Assembly (NCBI GenBank): GCA_012728465.1
Contig: JAAYFB010000359.1
Location: 1-11,142 of the forward strand
Length of the DNA stretch: 11,142 nt
Direction: 5' to 3'
Source of the DNA: Proteiniphilum sp.
GTDB taxonomy: Bacteria > Bacteroidota > Bacteroidia > Bacteroidales > Dysgonomonadaceae
Position numbers and translations under genes: made by a program. The notes beneath the pieces were generated by a model. That model saw only the letters and a program-made list of their open reading frames with translations, did not search any database and was not told where the DNA came from. Positions 1 through 8,309 of the stretch are shown here, in pieces. The first letter of the stretch is position 1, and each line of letters starts with the position of its first letter.

Positions 1-379
1 ATTCCTGATGATAGGGGTAAATGATATAGCACGCGATACATCAATAGATAGTGTAGCGGTGGGGATTGAAAGAATTATTGATAAAATAAAAGTAGATTCA
101 CCCAGAACTAAGATATACGTTCAAAGCATTTTGCCTTTGAATGAAGATGCAGAGATGTTTCTATCTCATACCAAACGATATTTAGAGATTCCTTTGCTAA
201 ATAAAACTATTGAAAAAATAGCACACGAAAAGTGTGTAACATATATTGATGTGTATTCATCACTTGTGATACCCAATACAGAAAAACTAGATTTGCAATA
301 CTCAAATGATGGCTTACATCTTTTGGGTACAGGATACTTGAAATGGGCTGATATATTAAAACCTTATATTGAAGAATAA
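1..379 (+). CDS. SGNH/GDSL-family esterase, 3' part only (5' end outside window)
   Basis: This is the C-terminal part of an SGNH hydrolase. The frame is open from position 2, and the first codons give F-L-M-I-G-V-N-D, the block III Gly-x-Asn-Asp motif that carries the oxyanion Asn in this family. The ATG at 8 therefore lies inside the domain and is not the start. About 95 residues later comes S-N-D-G-L-H-L, the block V Asp-x-x-His pair of the catalytic triad, close to the C-terminus as usual. The Gly-Asp-Ser nucleophile block and any signal peptide must lie upstream of the window. The stop is 12 bases before the next gene, a two-domain sialate O-acetylesterase, so the two are probably co-transcribed. 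By context it may deacetylate sialic acids or other glycans, but the substrate is inferred. It does not look like a duplicate of the neighbour's N-terminal SGNH domain, because the residues between the motifs differ clearly. Confidence 0.85.
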   Translation, partial: FLMIGVNDIARDTSIDSVAVGIERIIDKIKVDSPRTKIYVQSILPLNEDAEMFLSHTKRYLEIPLLNKTIEKIAHEKCVTYIDVYSSLVIPNTEKLDLQYSNDGLHLLGTGYLKWADILKPYIEE

Positions 380-391
380 AAATAAAGTGAA

Positions 392-2455
392 ATGAAAAAA
401 ATATTAGTACTTGTATATTTTATATTTGTAAATTTCTATATATTCGCAAACCCTATTAGGGTATCTTGTGTGGGTAATAGTATTACATACGGATATTTAT
501 TGGAAGACAGAAATAAAAATGCATATCCATATCAACTACAAAGAATGTTGGGTTCTGAGTACGAAGTTAGGAACTTTGGTCATTCAGGAGCAACATTGCT
601 AAATAAAGGACATAGACCATATATCAAAACAGAAGAGTATAAGCAAGCATTGGAGTTTGCAGGTGATATTGTGGTGATTCACTTGGGTATTAATGACACA
701 GATCCACGTAATTGGCCCAATTTTAGAGATAGCTTTGTGAAAGATTATATTGAATTGATAGGGTCTTTTAGAGAGGTCAATTCTAAGGCTAGGATTATGG
801 TTGCTCGTATGACACCACTTTCGGATCGTCATCCTAGATTTGAGTCGGGTACACGTGATTGGCATATGGATATACAAGATGCAATAGAGACAATTGCAGG
901 AGTAAGCGGTGCTCAATTGATAGATTTTTATGAGCCACTATATCCATATAGCCATATGCTACATGATGCAGTACATCCCGATAAAGATGGGGCTACTATA
1001 TTGGCAAAGACAGTTTATTCATCTATCACAGGTGATTTTGGTGGCTTACAAATGGCTAAAATATATAGTGATAATATGGTGATGCAACGTGGCATTCCTT
1101 TCGAAATATCAGGTATAGCTAATAATGGTGAAAAGATATCTGTAGAGATTGGTGAACAGAACATCTCTACCATTACGGCTAAAAATGGTAAATGGAGTGT
1201 ATCAGTTAAGCCTCTTAAAGTTGGCAAGCCTTTTTCTCTAAAGATTAAGTCGCCAACAAATACTTTAGAGTACAATAATGTCCTAGCTGGAGAGGTTTGG
1301 CTTGCATCAGGACAGTCCAATATGGAGTTTGAATTGAAAAAATCATATAATGCCAAAGAGACGATAACTGAATCTAATAACTCACAGATACGCTTTTTTG
1401 ACATGAAGGCCAGATGGCGTACCGATAATGTAACATGGAGCGAAAGCGCTTTAGACTCAATTAATCAATTGCACTATCTAGCAGATACAAGTTGGAAAGA
1501 GAGTACTGAGGCAACAGCATCACGTTTTTCGGCAGTTGCATATCATTTTGCTCAAATGCTTCAAGATAGTTTACAAGTGCCAGTAGGTGTAATTTGCAAT
1601 GCCGTAGGTGGTACCAATACTGAGTCGTGGATTAATAGACAAGACTTGGAGCGTGAGTTTCCAGCAATACAAAGAAATTGGTTGGACAATGACTTTATTC
1701 AAAATTGGGCACGTGGCAGAGCTAAAAAGAATATGGGCAAAGATAGAAAATCCCTTCAGCGGCATCCATACGAGCCAGGATATATGTATGATGCAGGTAT
1801 TAGACCACTATCAGCATTTCCTATTGCAGGTGTGATATGGTATCAAGGAGAGTCGAACGCTCACAATAAAGATGCACACTATAAATTATTTAATATGTTA
1901 ATTAATAGCTGGCGTAAGACATGGAACAATGAAGACATGCCTTTTTATTTTGTTCAATTGTCAAGTATTGATCGTCCATCATGGCCATGGTTCAGAGATA
2001 GTCAGAGGAGGTTAGCTAAAGAGATTTCTAATTCAGGTATGGTAGTCTCTAGTGATGTTGGTGATTCCTTGGATGTACACCCCATATATAAACAAGAAGT
2101 AGGTGAGCGATTAGGGAAATTAGCATTAAATAAAACATATTTTAAAAGTAATATTACACCATCTGGTCCTCTATTTAAAAATATTAATGTAGTAGGAGCA
2201 GAGGTAGAGATAGTATTTGATTATGCCGATGGGCTTACTACCTCTGACGGTAATGAGCCAATCACATTTGAAGTAGCCGAACACAAAGGGTTGTTTTATT
2301 CAGCAGAGGCTACAATTGTAGATAATAAGGTGGTGCTGTCGTCTCCAGAGGTATCAAAACCTAAATATGTGAGGTATGGTTGGCAACCATTTACTAACGC
2401 CAATTTAGTAAACGGAGCGGGCTTACCTGCTTCTACATTCACAACAGAAGAGTAA
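392..2455 (+). CDS. nanS: Secreted two-domain sialate O-acetylesterase (NanS/EstA-like)
   Basis: This 687-residue protein has a signal peptide (residues 1-19, hydrophobic core LVLVYFIFV, likely cut after Ala19) and two esterase domains. The N-terminal SGNH domain (about 22-210) has G28-N-S-I-T with Ser30 as nucleophile, G99-I-N-D for the oxyanion hole, and D192-A-V-H195. The C-terminal sialate-specific 9-O-acetylesterase domain (about 220-687) has G-Q-S309-N-M-E, W483-Y-Q-G-E-S-N and D561-V-H563-P. Proteins with this arrangement from Tannerella (NanS) and Bacteroides (EstA) remove O-acetyl groups from sialic acid, which lets sialidases act on protected glycans. The likely location is the periplasm or cell surface. 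The start at 392 is chosen because the signal peptide begins there and the upstream leader is A-rich. The gene lies 12 bases after another SGNH esterase and 29 before the lyase. One oddity is Asn29 where classic GDSL enzymes have Asp; this is common in related Bacteroidota proteins and the nucleophile is intact. Confidence 0.92.
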   Translation: MKKILVLVYFIFVNFYIFANPIRVSCVGNSITYGYLLEDRNKNAYPYQLQRMLGSEYEVRNFGHSGATLLNKGHRPYIKTEEYKQALEFAGDIVVIHLGINDTDPRNWPNFRDSFVKDYIELIGSFREVNSKARIMVARMTPLSDRHPRFESGTRDWHMDIQDAIETIAGVSGAQLIDFYEPLYPYSHMLHDAVHPDKDGATILAKTVYSSITGDFGGLQMAKIYSDNMVMQRGIPFEISGIANNGEKISVEIGEQNISTITAKNGKWSVSVKPLKVGKPFSLKIKSPTNTLEYNNVLAGEVWLASGQSNMEFELKKSYNAKETITESNNSQIRFFDMKARWRTDNVTWSESALDSINQLHYLADTSWKESTEATASRFSAVAYHFAQMLQDSLQVPVGVICNAVGGTNTESWINRQDLEREFPAIQRNWLDNDFIQNWARGRAKKNMGKDRKSLQRHPYEPGYMYDAGIRPLSAFPIAGVIWYQGESNAHNKDAHYKLFNMLINSWRKTWNNEDMPFYFVQLSSIDRPSWPWFRDSQRRLAKEISNSGMVVSSDVGDSLDVHPIYKQEVGERLGKLALNKTYFKSNITPSGPLFKNINVVGAEVEIVFDYADGLTTSDGNEPITFEVAEHKGLFYSAEATIVDNKVVLSSPEVSKPKYVRYGWQPFTNANLVNGAGLPASTFTTEE

Positions 2456-2484
2456 AGAAATAACAATTTAAAAAAATATAGAAT

Positions 2485-3408
2485 ATGAAATTCGAGAAAA
2501 TCAGTGGTCTTATCAATGCACCATTCACCCCATTTGATAAAAATGGCGAGGTGAACCTACAGCCAATTGAGGCTTATGCCAAAATGTTACAAAACAATGG
2601 CATTCAAGGAGTATTTATTAATGGTTCTTCGGGTGAAGGGTATATGCTTACAGAAGAGGAGCGTATGATTCTTGCAGAGGAGTGGATGCGTGTCTCACCT
2701 AAAGATTTCAAAGTAATCGTGCACGTAGGTAGCACATGCGTAAAGCAGAGTAATAAACTAGCAGCACATGCTCAAGAGATTGGTGCATTTGGTGTAGGTG
2801 CAATGGCTTCTCCGTTCCCAAAAGCAGGACGTGTTGAAGAATTAGTGAAGTATTGTGAGGAGATAGCTTGTGGGGCACCTGACTTGCCGTTCTACTTTTA
2901 CCACATTCCAGCCCTTAGCGGTGTGTTTTTGCCAATGCTCCCTTTCCTAGAAGCGGTAGATGGCCGAATCCCTAACTTTGCAGGAATCAAATATACATTT
3001 GAGAGCATCTACGAATACAATCAATGCATGCTTTACAAAGATGGTAAGTTTGATATGCTACACGGACAAGACGAAACTATTCTTCCAGCACTTGCTATGG
3101 GTGGAGCTAAAGGTGGTATTGGTGGTACTACAAACTACAATGGTCGTGAGCTTGTAGGAATCATCGAAGCTTGGAATAATGATGATCTTGAAACTGCAAG
3201 AGAGAAACAAAACTTCTCGCAAGATGTGATTAATGTAATTGTAAATTACAGAGGTAACATAGTAGGTGGTAAGCGTATTATGAAACTAATTGGCTTGGAT
3301 TTAGGTGAAAACCGTACTCCATTCCGTAATATGACTGATGCCGAAGAGGCTTCAATGAAGAAAGAGCTTGAAGCTATTAACTTCTTTGAGCGTTGCAACC
3401 AGTTTTAA
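2485..3408 (+). CDS. nanA: N-acetylneuraminate lyase (sialic acid aldolase)
   Basis: Cytoplasmic class I aldolase of the DapA/NanA family, 307 residues, the normal length for a lyase. It cleaves N-acetylneuraminate into pyruvate and N-acetylmannosamine. Visible motifs are G47-S-S-G-E51 (binds the pyruvate carboxylate), F138-Y139-H-I-P-A-L-S-G, where Tyr139 matches the catalytic Tyr of the lyase, and G167-I-K169-Y-T, where Lys169 is the Schiff-base lysine. A glycine-rich G-G-I-G-G-T-T segment follows in the C-terminal half of the barrel. The Y-H-I-P-A-L-S-G form fits lyases better than dihydrodipicolinate synthases (usually Y-N-V-P). There is no signal peptide. The gene is followed after 30 bases by the epimerase that uses its ManNAc product, which strongly supports the assignment over other members of the aldolase family. 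Confidence 0.95.
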   Translation: MKFEKISGLINAPFTPFDKNGEVNLQPIEAYAKMLQNNGIQGVFINGSSGEGYMLTEEERMILAEEWMRVSPKDFKVIVHVGSTCVKQSNKLAAHAQEIGAFGVGAMASPFPKAGRVEELVKYCEEIACGAPDLPFYFYHIPALSGVFLPMLPFLEAVDGRIPNFAGIKYTFESIYEYNQCMLYKDGKFDMLHGQDETILPALAMGGAKGGIGGTTNYNGRELVGIIEAWNNDDLETAREKQNFSQDVINVIVNYRGNIVGGKRIMKLIGLDLGENRTPFRNMTDAEEASMKKELEAINFFERCNQF

Positions 3409-3438
3409 GATAGAAATAACATTATAAGTAAATTAGAA

Positions 3439-4632
3439 ATGCTTTCTTTAGAAAATAAAAAATATATTAAAGAGTGGGCTGATCGTTACAAGACTGATCT
3501 TACTGAAGACATTCTTCCTTTCTGGCTCAATCATGGGTTAGATAAGGTTAATGGTGGTTTCTACACATGCGTTGATCGTGATGGCACACTTATGGATAGC
3601 ACTAAATCGGTTTGGTTTCAGGGGCGTGCTGGTTTCATTTTTGCTTATACCTACAATCAAATAGAGCAAAGACCAGAGTATTTAGAGGCTTCGAAGTCAG
3701 CAATTGATTTTATAGAGAAGTTCTGTTTCGATACTGATGGTAGAATGTTTTTTGAGATAACCGCTGATGGCACTCCATTGCGTAAGCGCCGTTATCTGTT
3801 TTCAGAAACATTTGCAGCTATTGCAATGGCTGAATACTCTATTGCGTCGGGCAACAAGGATTATGCTCAAAAAGCGTTAGATTTGTTCAAGATGATTCAA
3901 AAGTATGACAGAACTCCTGGACTGTTGGATGCTAAGTATCTGGATACTCAACCAATGCATGGGCACTCTTTGTGTATGATTTTGATAAACACAGCTTCGC
4001 GCGTGCGTGAAGCAATTCAAGATGCTGTGTTAGATAAACAAATAGAAGAGTCGATTGATGCAATTGTTAAACTACATATGAAGCCCGAATTTGAAGCACT
4101 GCTTGAAGTGGTAGGTGCTAATGGTGAGTTTATCGATACGGGAATGGGTAGAACAATCAATCCTGGTCACTGTATTGAAACTTCGTGGTTTATACTTGAA
4201 GAGGCACGTCATCAAAATTGGAACAAAGAGTTAGTAAATAAAGCAATCACTATTTTCAATTGGTCATGGAAATGGGGGTGGGACGAGGAGTTTGGTGGAA
4301 TTATCAACTTCAAAGATTGTAAAAACTTCCCCCATCAAGACTATGCACAGGATATGAAATTCTGGTGGCCACAAAATGAGACTATTATAGCTACGCTATA
4401 TGCTTATTTAGCAACTGAAGATGAGTCTTATCTTGATAAGTATCGTCAGATAAATGATTGGACTTACAAACACTTCCCTGATGCAGAGCATGGTGAGTGG
4501 TATGGATATTTACATCGTGATGGTTCTGTGGCTCAACCTGCAAAAGGCAATCTATTTAAAGGTCCTTTCCATATTCCAAGAATGATGATTGTAGCACACC
4601 TATTGTGTAAAGATATTTTGAAAAACGCTTAA
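3439..4632 (+). CDS. nanE: N-acylglucosamine 2-epimerase (RnBP/AGE type)
   Basis: A 397-residue (alpha/alpha)6-barrel protein of the AGE family with no signal peptide, so cytoplasmic. By context it interconverts N-acetylmannosamine and N-acetylglucosamine, taking ManNAc made by NanA. Conserved segments in order: W-F-Q-G-R near residue 60, F-S-E123-T-F, H174-G-H176-S, N-P-G-H244-C-I-E-T-S-W, F308-W-W-P-Q-N-E314, and G-P-F-H378-I-P-R-M. His244 and His378 match the pair proposed as catalytic acid/base in characterised AGE enzymes. In Bacteroidota this enzyme replaces the NanE/NanK route through ManNAc-6-phosphate, and the GlcNAc is then phosphorylated by a hexokinase encoded elsewhere. Its length and fold are those of RnBP, not of the short TIM-barrel ManNAc-6-P epimerase also called NanE. 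The same fold also includes cellobiose epimerases and mannose isomerases, but the neighbouring lyase makes those unlikely. Confidence 0.93.
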   Translation: MLSLENKKYIKEWADRYKTDLTEDILPFWLNHGLDKVNGGFYTCVDRDGTLMDSTKSVWFQGRAGFIFAYTYNQIEQRPEYLEASKSAIDFIEKFCFDTDGRMFFEITADGTPLRKRRYLFSETFAAIAMAEYSIASGNKDYAQKALDLFKMIQKYDRTPGLLDAKYLDTQPMHGHSLCMILINTASRVREAIQDAVLDKQIEESIDAIVKLHMKPEFEALLEVVGANGEFIDTGMGRTINPGHCIETSWFILEEARHQNWNKELVNKAITIFNWSWKWGWDEEFGGIINFKDCKNFPHQDYAQDMKFWWPQNETIIATLYAYLATEDESYLDKYRQINDWTYKHFPDAEHGEWYGYLHRDGSVAQPAKGNLFKGPFHIPRMMIVAHLLCKDILKNA

Positions 4633-4658
4633 TGTTTTTGGTATAAAACTAAATAATT

Positions 4659-6326
4659 ATGTTGAAATTTATGTGTGCAGGTTTTTTATCACTTTTTGTC
4701 AACTTGCTTTTTGCAACGGTTTTACCGCAAGACACTACAGTGATGACGCCTATGGTTGTGGGTGTTCCTCCGAGTGATGCTTATATAGGATTGTCTCAAT
4801 TAGATAATGGAGAAATAAGACATTATAATTATGGGGAGCAGGCTGAACCAGGATCATTTTACCTTTCTAGTCAAGATAAAGGCTTTACATGGAAAAAAGT
4901 AAACACACCTAGAGATATACCATTTGCAGATATTCAAAGCCCTATAAGCGGTGAGTACCTTCGCCTAATATCAGCACCAGGCATGGGTACTTACGCTATT
5001 AGAACAAACAATGGACTAAATGGTGATCGTCAATTGATTAAAGTTTCAGATAAAATGGGCATCATGCTCAAGCCACCATTGTTTATTAGAGATGGCAAGA
5101 GAGTAGTGGTGGCAGGACATTATGGTACGCAAGCAGGTTTACCTAAAGCTTGTTTCTCGTTTGTATCCGATGATGATGGGATTACTTGGCAACAGTCATC
5201 ACTTATTACTACTCCAAACCATGAGGGTGGTGGTTTTCATGATGGAATAAGATGGAATCATGGTGCTGCTGAGCCTACTATTTTAGAGCTTAGTGATGGA
5301 CGATTATGGATGTTTATTCGCACATCGCAAGACAATCATTATCAATCTTTTTCAGATGATGGTGGTATGACATGGAGTGAGGCAACTCCTTCTTCATTCT
5401 ATGGAACTATAACCATGCCTACTGCTGGTAAACTTAGGGATGGTCGTTTAATTTTTCTATGGTCAAATACAACACCACTTCCAGAGGTTAATAATACGAA
5501 TGGTATTTGGGATGATGTATTTACAAATCGAAATGCTATACATGCTGCTATCTCATCTGACGATGGTAAAACATGGATAGGGTTTAGGGAACTATATTTA
5601 GATCATCGTCGCAATGCATCTGACTTTGGGGACACTAAAGGAATAGATAAGAGTGTACATCAAAGTCAATTTGTGGAGACAGATCCAGGTAGATTACTTG
5701 TATCGCTAGGACAACATCCACTACATAGAGTAATGGTTATGTTCGATGTGGACTGGCTTTATGAGAATGAAAGATTTTGTGACTTTTCAGACAATCTAGA
5801 TCAATGGAGCGTTTTTAGCTACTATAAGGGGATAGTAGGCCATTGTGGTTATAATAGAACAGAAGGCTGTTCGCTAATAGATGGAAAGTTGGAGATAAAG
5901 AATGTAGAGAACGATTCACTACTATCATCACAACGTGGGGCAGTATGGAACTTCCCTGCTTTTCGCAAGGGTCAGTTTACAACATCAATACGTTTTAATA
6001 ACTTAAGCTCAAGCGGAGAGATATTACTAAATGATCGTTGGTTTAATCCAACCGATACCACTGCACGATACTTTGCACCTTTCTCCATTTCAATAAGTCC
6101 AAAAGAACTTAAGATAAAAGATATAGACTCTCACATTCTAAGAATAGAATGGGATTTGGATGCAAAGAATCCAGTAGCTACACTTTTTGTAGATAACAAA
6201 AAGAGAAAAACTATTAAATTAAAAAACAACTCAATACATGGATTGTCATACGCTCATTTTATGAGTAAAAATAACAATGCTGATGAAGGCTACCAGGTTG
6301 AATGGGTTAAAGCCGAACGTCAATAA
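4659..6326 (+). CDS. Secreted Asp-box sialidase-superfamily protein with C-terminal sandwich-like domain
   Basis: This 555-residue protein has a signal peptide (about 1-19, hydrophobic core with F-L-S-L-F-V, cut near Ala19). A sialidase-type propeller follows at about 40-370. Four Asp boxes (S-x-D-x-G-x-T-W pattern) are visible at residues 71-78, 170-177, 232-239 and 299-306. A-A-E205-P followed by D-G-R-L and M-F-I-R221 resembles the segment of sialidases that supplies a catalytic Glu and the second triad Arg. I cannot find the F/YRIP motif that holds the first Arg near the N-terminus of typical GH33 sialidases, and cannot place the third Arg with confidence. From residue 373 to the end there is a separate beta-rich region starting F-C-D-F-S-D-N-L, possibly a concanavalin-like sandwich. 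Context (esterase, GH20, NanM) argues for a sialidase or related exo-glycosidase, but activity is inferred. It could act on another 2-keto sugar acid or be non-catalytic. The stop is 10 bases before the GH20 gene. Confidence 0.75.
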   Translation: MLKFMCAGFLSLFVNLLFATVLPQDTTVMTPMVVGVPPSDAYIGLSQLDNGEIRHYNYGEQAEPGSFYLSSQDKGFTWKKVNTPRDIPFADIQSPISGEYLRLISAPGMGTYAIRTNNGLNGDRQLIKVSDKMGIMLKPPLFIRDGKRVVVAGHYGTQAGLPKACFSFVSDDDGITWQQSSLITTPNHEGGGFHDGIRWNHGAAEPTILELSDGRLWMFIRTSQDNHYQSFSDDGGMTWSEATPSSFYGTITMPTAGKLRDGRLIFLWSNTTPLPEVNNTNGIWDDVFTNRNAIHAAISSDDGKTWIGFRELYLDHRRNASDFGDTKGIDKSVHQSQFVETDPGRLLVSLGQHPLHRVMVMFDVDWLYENERFCDFSDNLDQWSVFSYYKGIVGHCGYNRTEGCSLIDGKLEIKNVENDSLLSSQRGAVWNFPAFRKGQFTTSIRFNNLSSSGEILLNDRWFNPTDTTARYFAPFSISISPKELKIKDIDSHILRIEWDLDAKNPVATLFVDNKKRKTIKLKNNSIHGLSYAHFMSKNNNADEGYQVEWVKAERQ

Positions 6327-6336
6327 TTATAAACAA

Positions 6337-8286
6337 ATGAAACAATTTTATTCTGTTATTTTATTTTTATTGTTTGCAATTCCTGCAACATTTAGTAATG
6401 GTAACTACATGCTGCCACAGCCGAAAAGTGTCAGTTGGGGGACAGGGAAACCTTTTCATTTATCATCATCTGTTCTTGATAGAAGTTCACTAAAAATTAA
6501 TATGGTGGACCAAATTCCCGAAGCTGTAGTTAATCAAAATGAAGCATACCGTTTATCAGTTTCAGACAAAGAAATTATTGTAGATGCGGTAACAGAATCT
6601 GGGGTTTATTGGGCAATGCAAACCTTAGAACAATTGATTGCCAAGGACGACAATGGTAATGATATCATTCCTGCTTGTGATATAGTGGATTATCCTGCCT
6701 TCAGAGTAAGAGGATTTATGCACGATGTAGGTCGTAGCTTTATTTCAGTAGAGGAGATTAAGAAGCATATTGCTTTGTTATCTAAATTCAAAATAAATGT
6801 ATTCCATTGGCATCTTACTGAGAACCAAGGTTGGCGATTGGAAAGTAAAAGATATCCAGAGTTAAATGCCGATTCAAGCTTTGAGAGATTAGTAGGAAAA
6901 TATTATACCATTGAAGATGCAAAAGAGATAACAGAATGGTGTGCTAAGCATAATATGCTGTTAATTCCTGAGATCGATATGCCAGGACACAGCGCTGCGT
7001 TTGTTCGTGCCACTGGTGTGGACATGCAATCGGAAAGAGGAACTGAGATAATAAAAGACCTTATGGATGAGATTTGCACAGAGGTTTTTCCTGATGTTCC
7101 CTATATACATATTGGAACTGATGAGGTGCAGTTTACCAATCCTAACTTTGTTCCAGAAATGGTGGAGTTTATACGTTCGAAAGGAAAAAAAGTTATTTCA
7201 TGGAATCCAGGATGGAACTATAAAGTAGGTGAAATAGATATGACTCAATTATGGAGTTATAGAGGCAAAGCACAGCCTGGAATTCCAGCTGTAGATTCTA
7301 AGTTTCACTACACTAATCACTTTGATTACTTTGGTGATTTGTTTTCACTTTACAATAGTAAAATATATAACACCGAAATAGGTAGTGATGATATTGCGGG
7401 TGCAATAATTGCTATTTGGAATGATAGATTATTGATAAATGAGAAAGAGATTGTTAATCAAAATAGCTTTTATCCAACTATGTTAGCTTTAGCTGATCGT
7501 GCTTGGAAGGGTGGTGGTACTGAGTACTTTGATGATAAAGGTGTGATGATTCCTACTGATGCAAATGACCCAGTCTTTAAGTCATTTGCTGATTTTGAGG
7601 ATAGAATGCTTTGGTTCAAAGATAAAACCTTTAATGAAGAGCCATTCCCATATTGGAGGCAGACTAATGTTAATTGGTTGATTACTGATGCATTCCCAAA
7701 TGATGGAGATCTAAATAAATCTTTTGCACCAGAGAGGTCAATTAAAAAAGAGTATAAATATAATGGTAAAACATACAATACGAGTAAGGCAACCGGTGCA
7801 GGTATCTATTTGAGACACGTGTGGGGTACATTAGTACCAGGATTTTATAAAGAGCCCGAAGCTAATCATACATCGTATGCTTACACTTGGGTTTACTCTC
7901 CCAAAAAACAAGAGGTGGGTGCAATTATTGAGTTTCAGAATTATAGCCGCTCAGAAGCTGATTTGGCACCACCACAAGGTAAGTGGGATTATAAAGAGAG
8001 CAAAGTGTGGATCAATAATAAAGAGATTGCACCACCTACATGGTTAAATACTCACACCACTAAAACAAATGAGATCTCATTGAAAAATGAGAATTCTGTG
8101 GCAAGAGAGCCTATCAAAGTTAACTTGAAGAAAGGATGGAACAAAGTGTTGTTAAAGCTTCCAGTTGCTGGATTTTCATCTAAAGAAATTAGATTAGAGA
8201 AGTGGATGTTTACCTTCCTATTTGTTACCCCCGATGGGCGTGATGCTGCACCTGGTTTAATTTATAGACCAGAGAAAAAGAGATAA
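6337..8286 (+). CDS. Secreted GH20 beta-N-acetylhexosaminidase
   Basis: A 649-residue exo-enzyme that removes terminal beta-GlcNAc or beta-GalNAc by substrate-assisted catalysis. The frame is open from an ATG at 6277, but that start overlaps the upstream gene. The ATG at 6337 directly begins a good signal peptide (K-Q-F-Y-S-V-I-L-F-L-L-F-A, cut near Ser20) and leaves a 10-base gap, so 6337 is preferred. A GH20b-like N-terminal domain (about 25-118, starting P-Q-P-K) is followed by the catalytic barrel: F122-R-V-R125-G-F-M-H-D, F156-H-W-H-L-T-E-N-Q-G-W166, P-E212-I-D-M-P-G-H218, and the catalytic pair G-T-D262-E263. The C-terminal ~170 residues look like an extra beta-rich domain. In sialoglycan breakdown it would trim sugars exposed once sialic acid and galactose are removed. 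Hexosaminidase genes are commonly linked to sialic acid clusters in Bacteroidota. Periplasmic or surface location is inferred from the signal peptide. Confidence 0.92.
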   Translation: MKQFYSVILFLLFAIPATFSNGNYMLPQPKSVSWGTGKPFHLSSSVLDRSSLKINMVDQIPEAVVNQNEAYRLSVSDKEIIVDAVTESGVYWAMQTLEQLIAKDDNGNDIIPACDIVDYPAFRVRGFMHDVGRSFISVEEIKKHIALLSKFKINVFHWHLTENQGWRLESKRYPELNADSSFERLVGKYYTIEDAKEITEWCAKHNMLLIPEIDMPGHSAAFVRATGVDMQSERGTEIIKDLMDEICTEVFPDVPYIHIGTDEVQFTNPNFVPEMVEFIRSKGKKVISWNPGWNYKVGEIDMTQLWSYRGKAQPGIPAVDSKFHYTNHFDYFGDLFSLYNSKIYNTEIGSDDIAGAIIAIWNDRLLINEKEIVNQNSFYPTMLALADRAWKGGGTEYFDDKGVMIPTDANDPVFKSFADFEDRMLWFKDKTFNEEPFPYWRQTNVNWLITDAFPNDGDLNKSFAPERSIKKEYKYNGKTYNTSKATGAGIYLRHVWGTLVPGFYKEPEANHTSYAYTWVYSPKKQEVGAIIEFQNYSRSEADLAPPQGKWDYKESKVWINNKEIAPPTWLNTHTTKTNEISLKNENSVAREPIKVNLKKGWNKVLLKLPVAGFSSKEIRLEKWMFTFLFVTPDGRDAAPGLIYRPEKKR

Positions 8287-8309
8287 CTTTTAATTAAAAT
8301 AATATTCAA

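Noticed and set aside
8..379. ATG at 8 as a true start of a small 123-residue protein
   Set aside because: The oxyanion G-V-N-D motif falls at residues 3-6 and the frame is open to the window edge, so the nucleophile half of an SGNH enzyme must lie upstream; this is a truncated gene.
421..500. Loss of esterase activity from Asn in place of Asp in the GDSL block (G-N-S-I-T)
   Set aside because: The Asn form occurs widely in Bacteroidota SGNH proteins, and Ser30, the G-I-N-D motif and D192/H195 are all present.
1015..1404. Long open frame on the - strand inside the O-acetylesterase gene
   Set aside because: It is antisense to a confidently assigned domain and shows no domain of its own; the same applies to - strand frames at 599-916, 7470-7778, 8306-8572 and 10614-10868.
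4659..6326. Calling this gene nanH outright
   Set aside because: Asp boxes and context suggest a sialidase, but the F/YRIP arginine motif is not visible and Asp boxes occur in many unrelated propellers, so only a superfamily call is justified.
6277..6336. Longer N-terminus for the GH20 enzyme starting inside the upstream gene
   Set aside because: It would put about 20 polar residues ahead of a good signal peptide and create a 50-base overlap; ATG 6337 fits both secretion and gene spacing.
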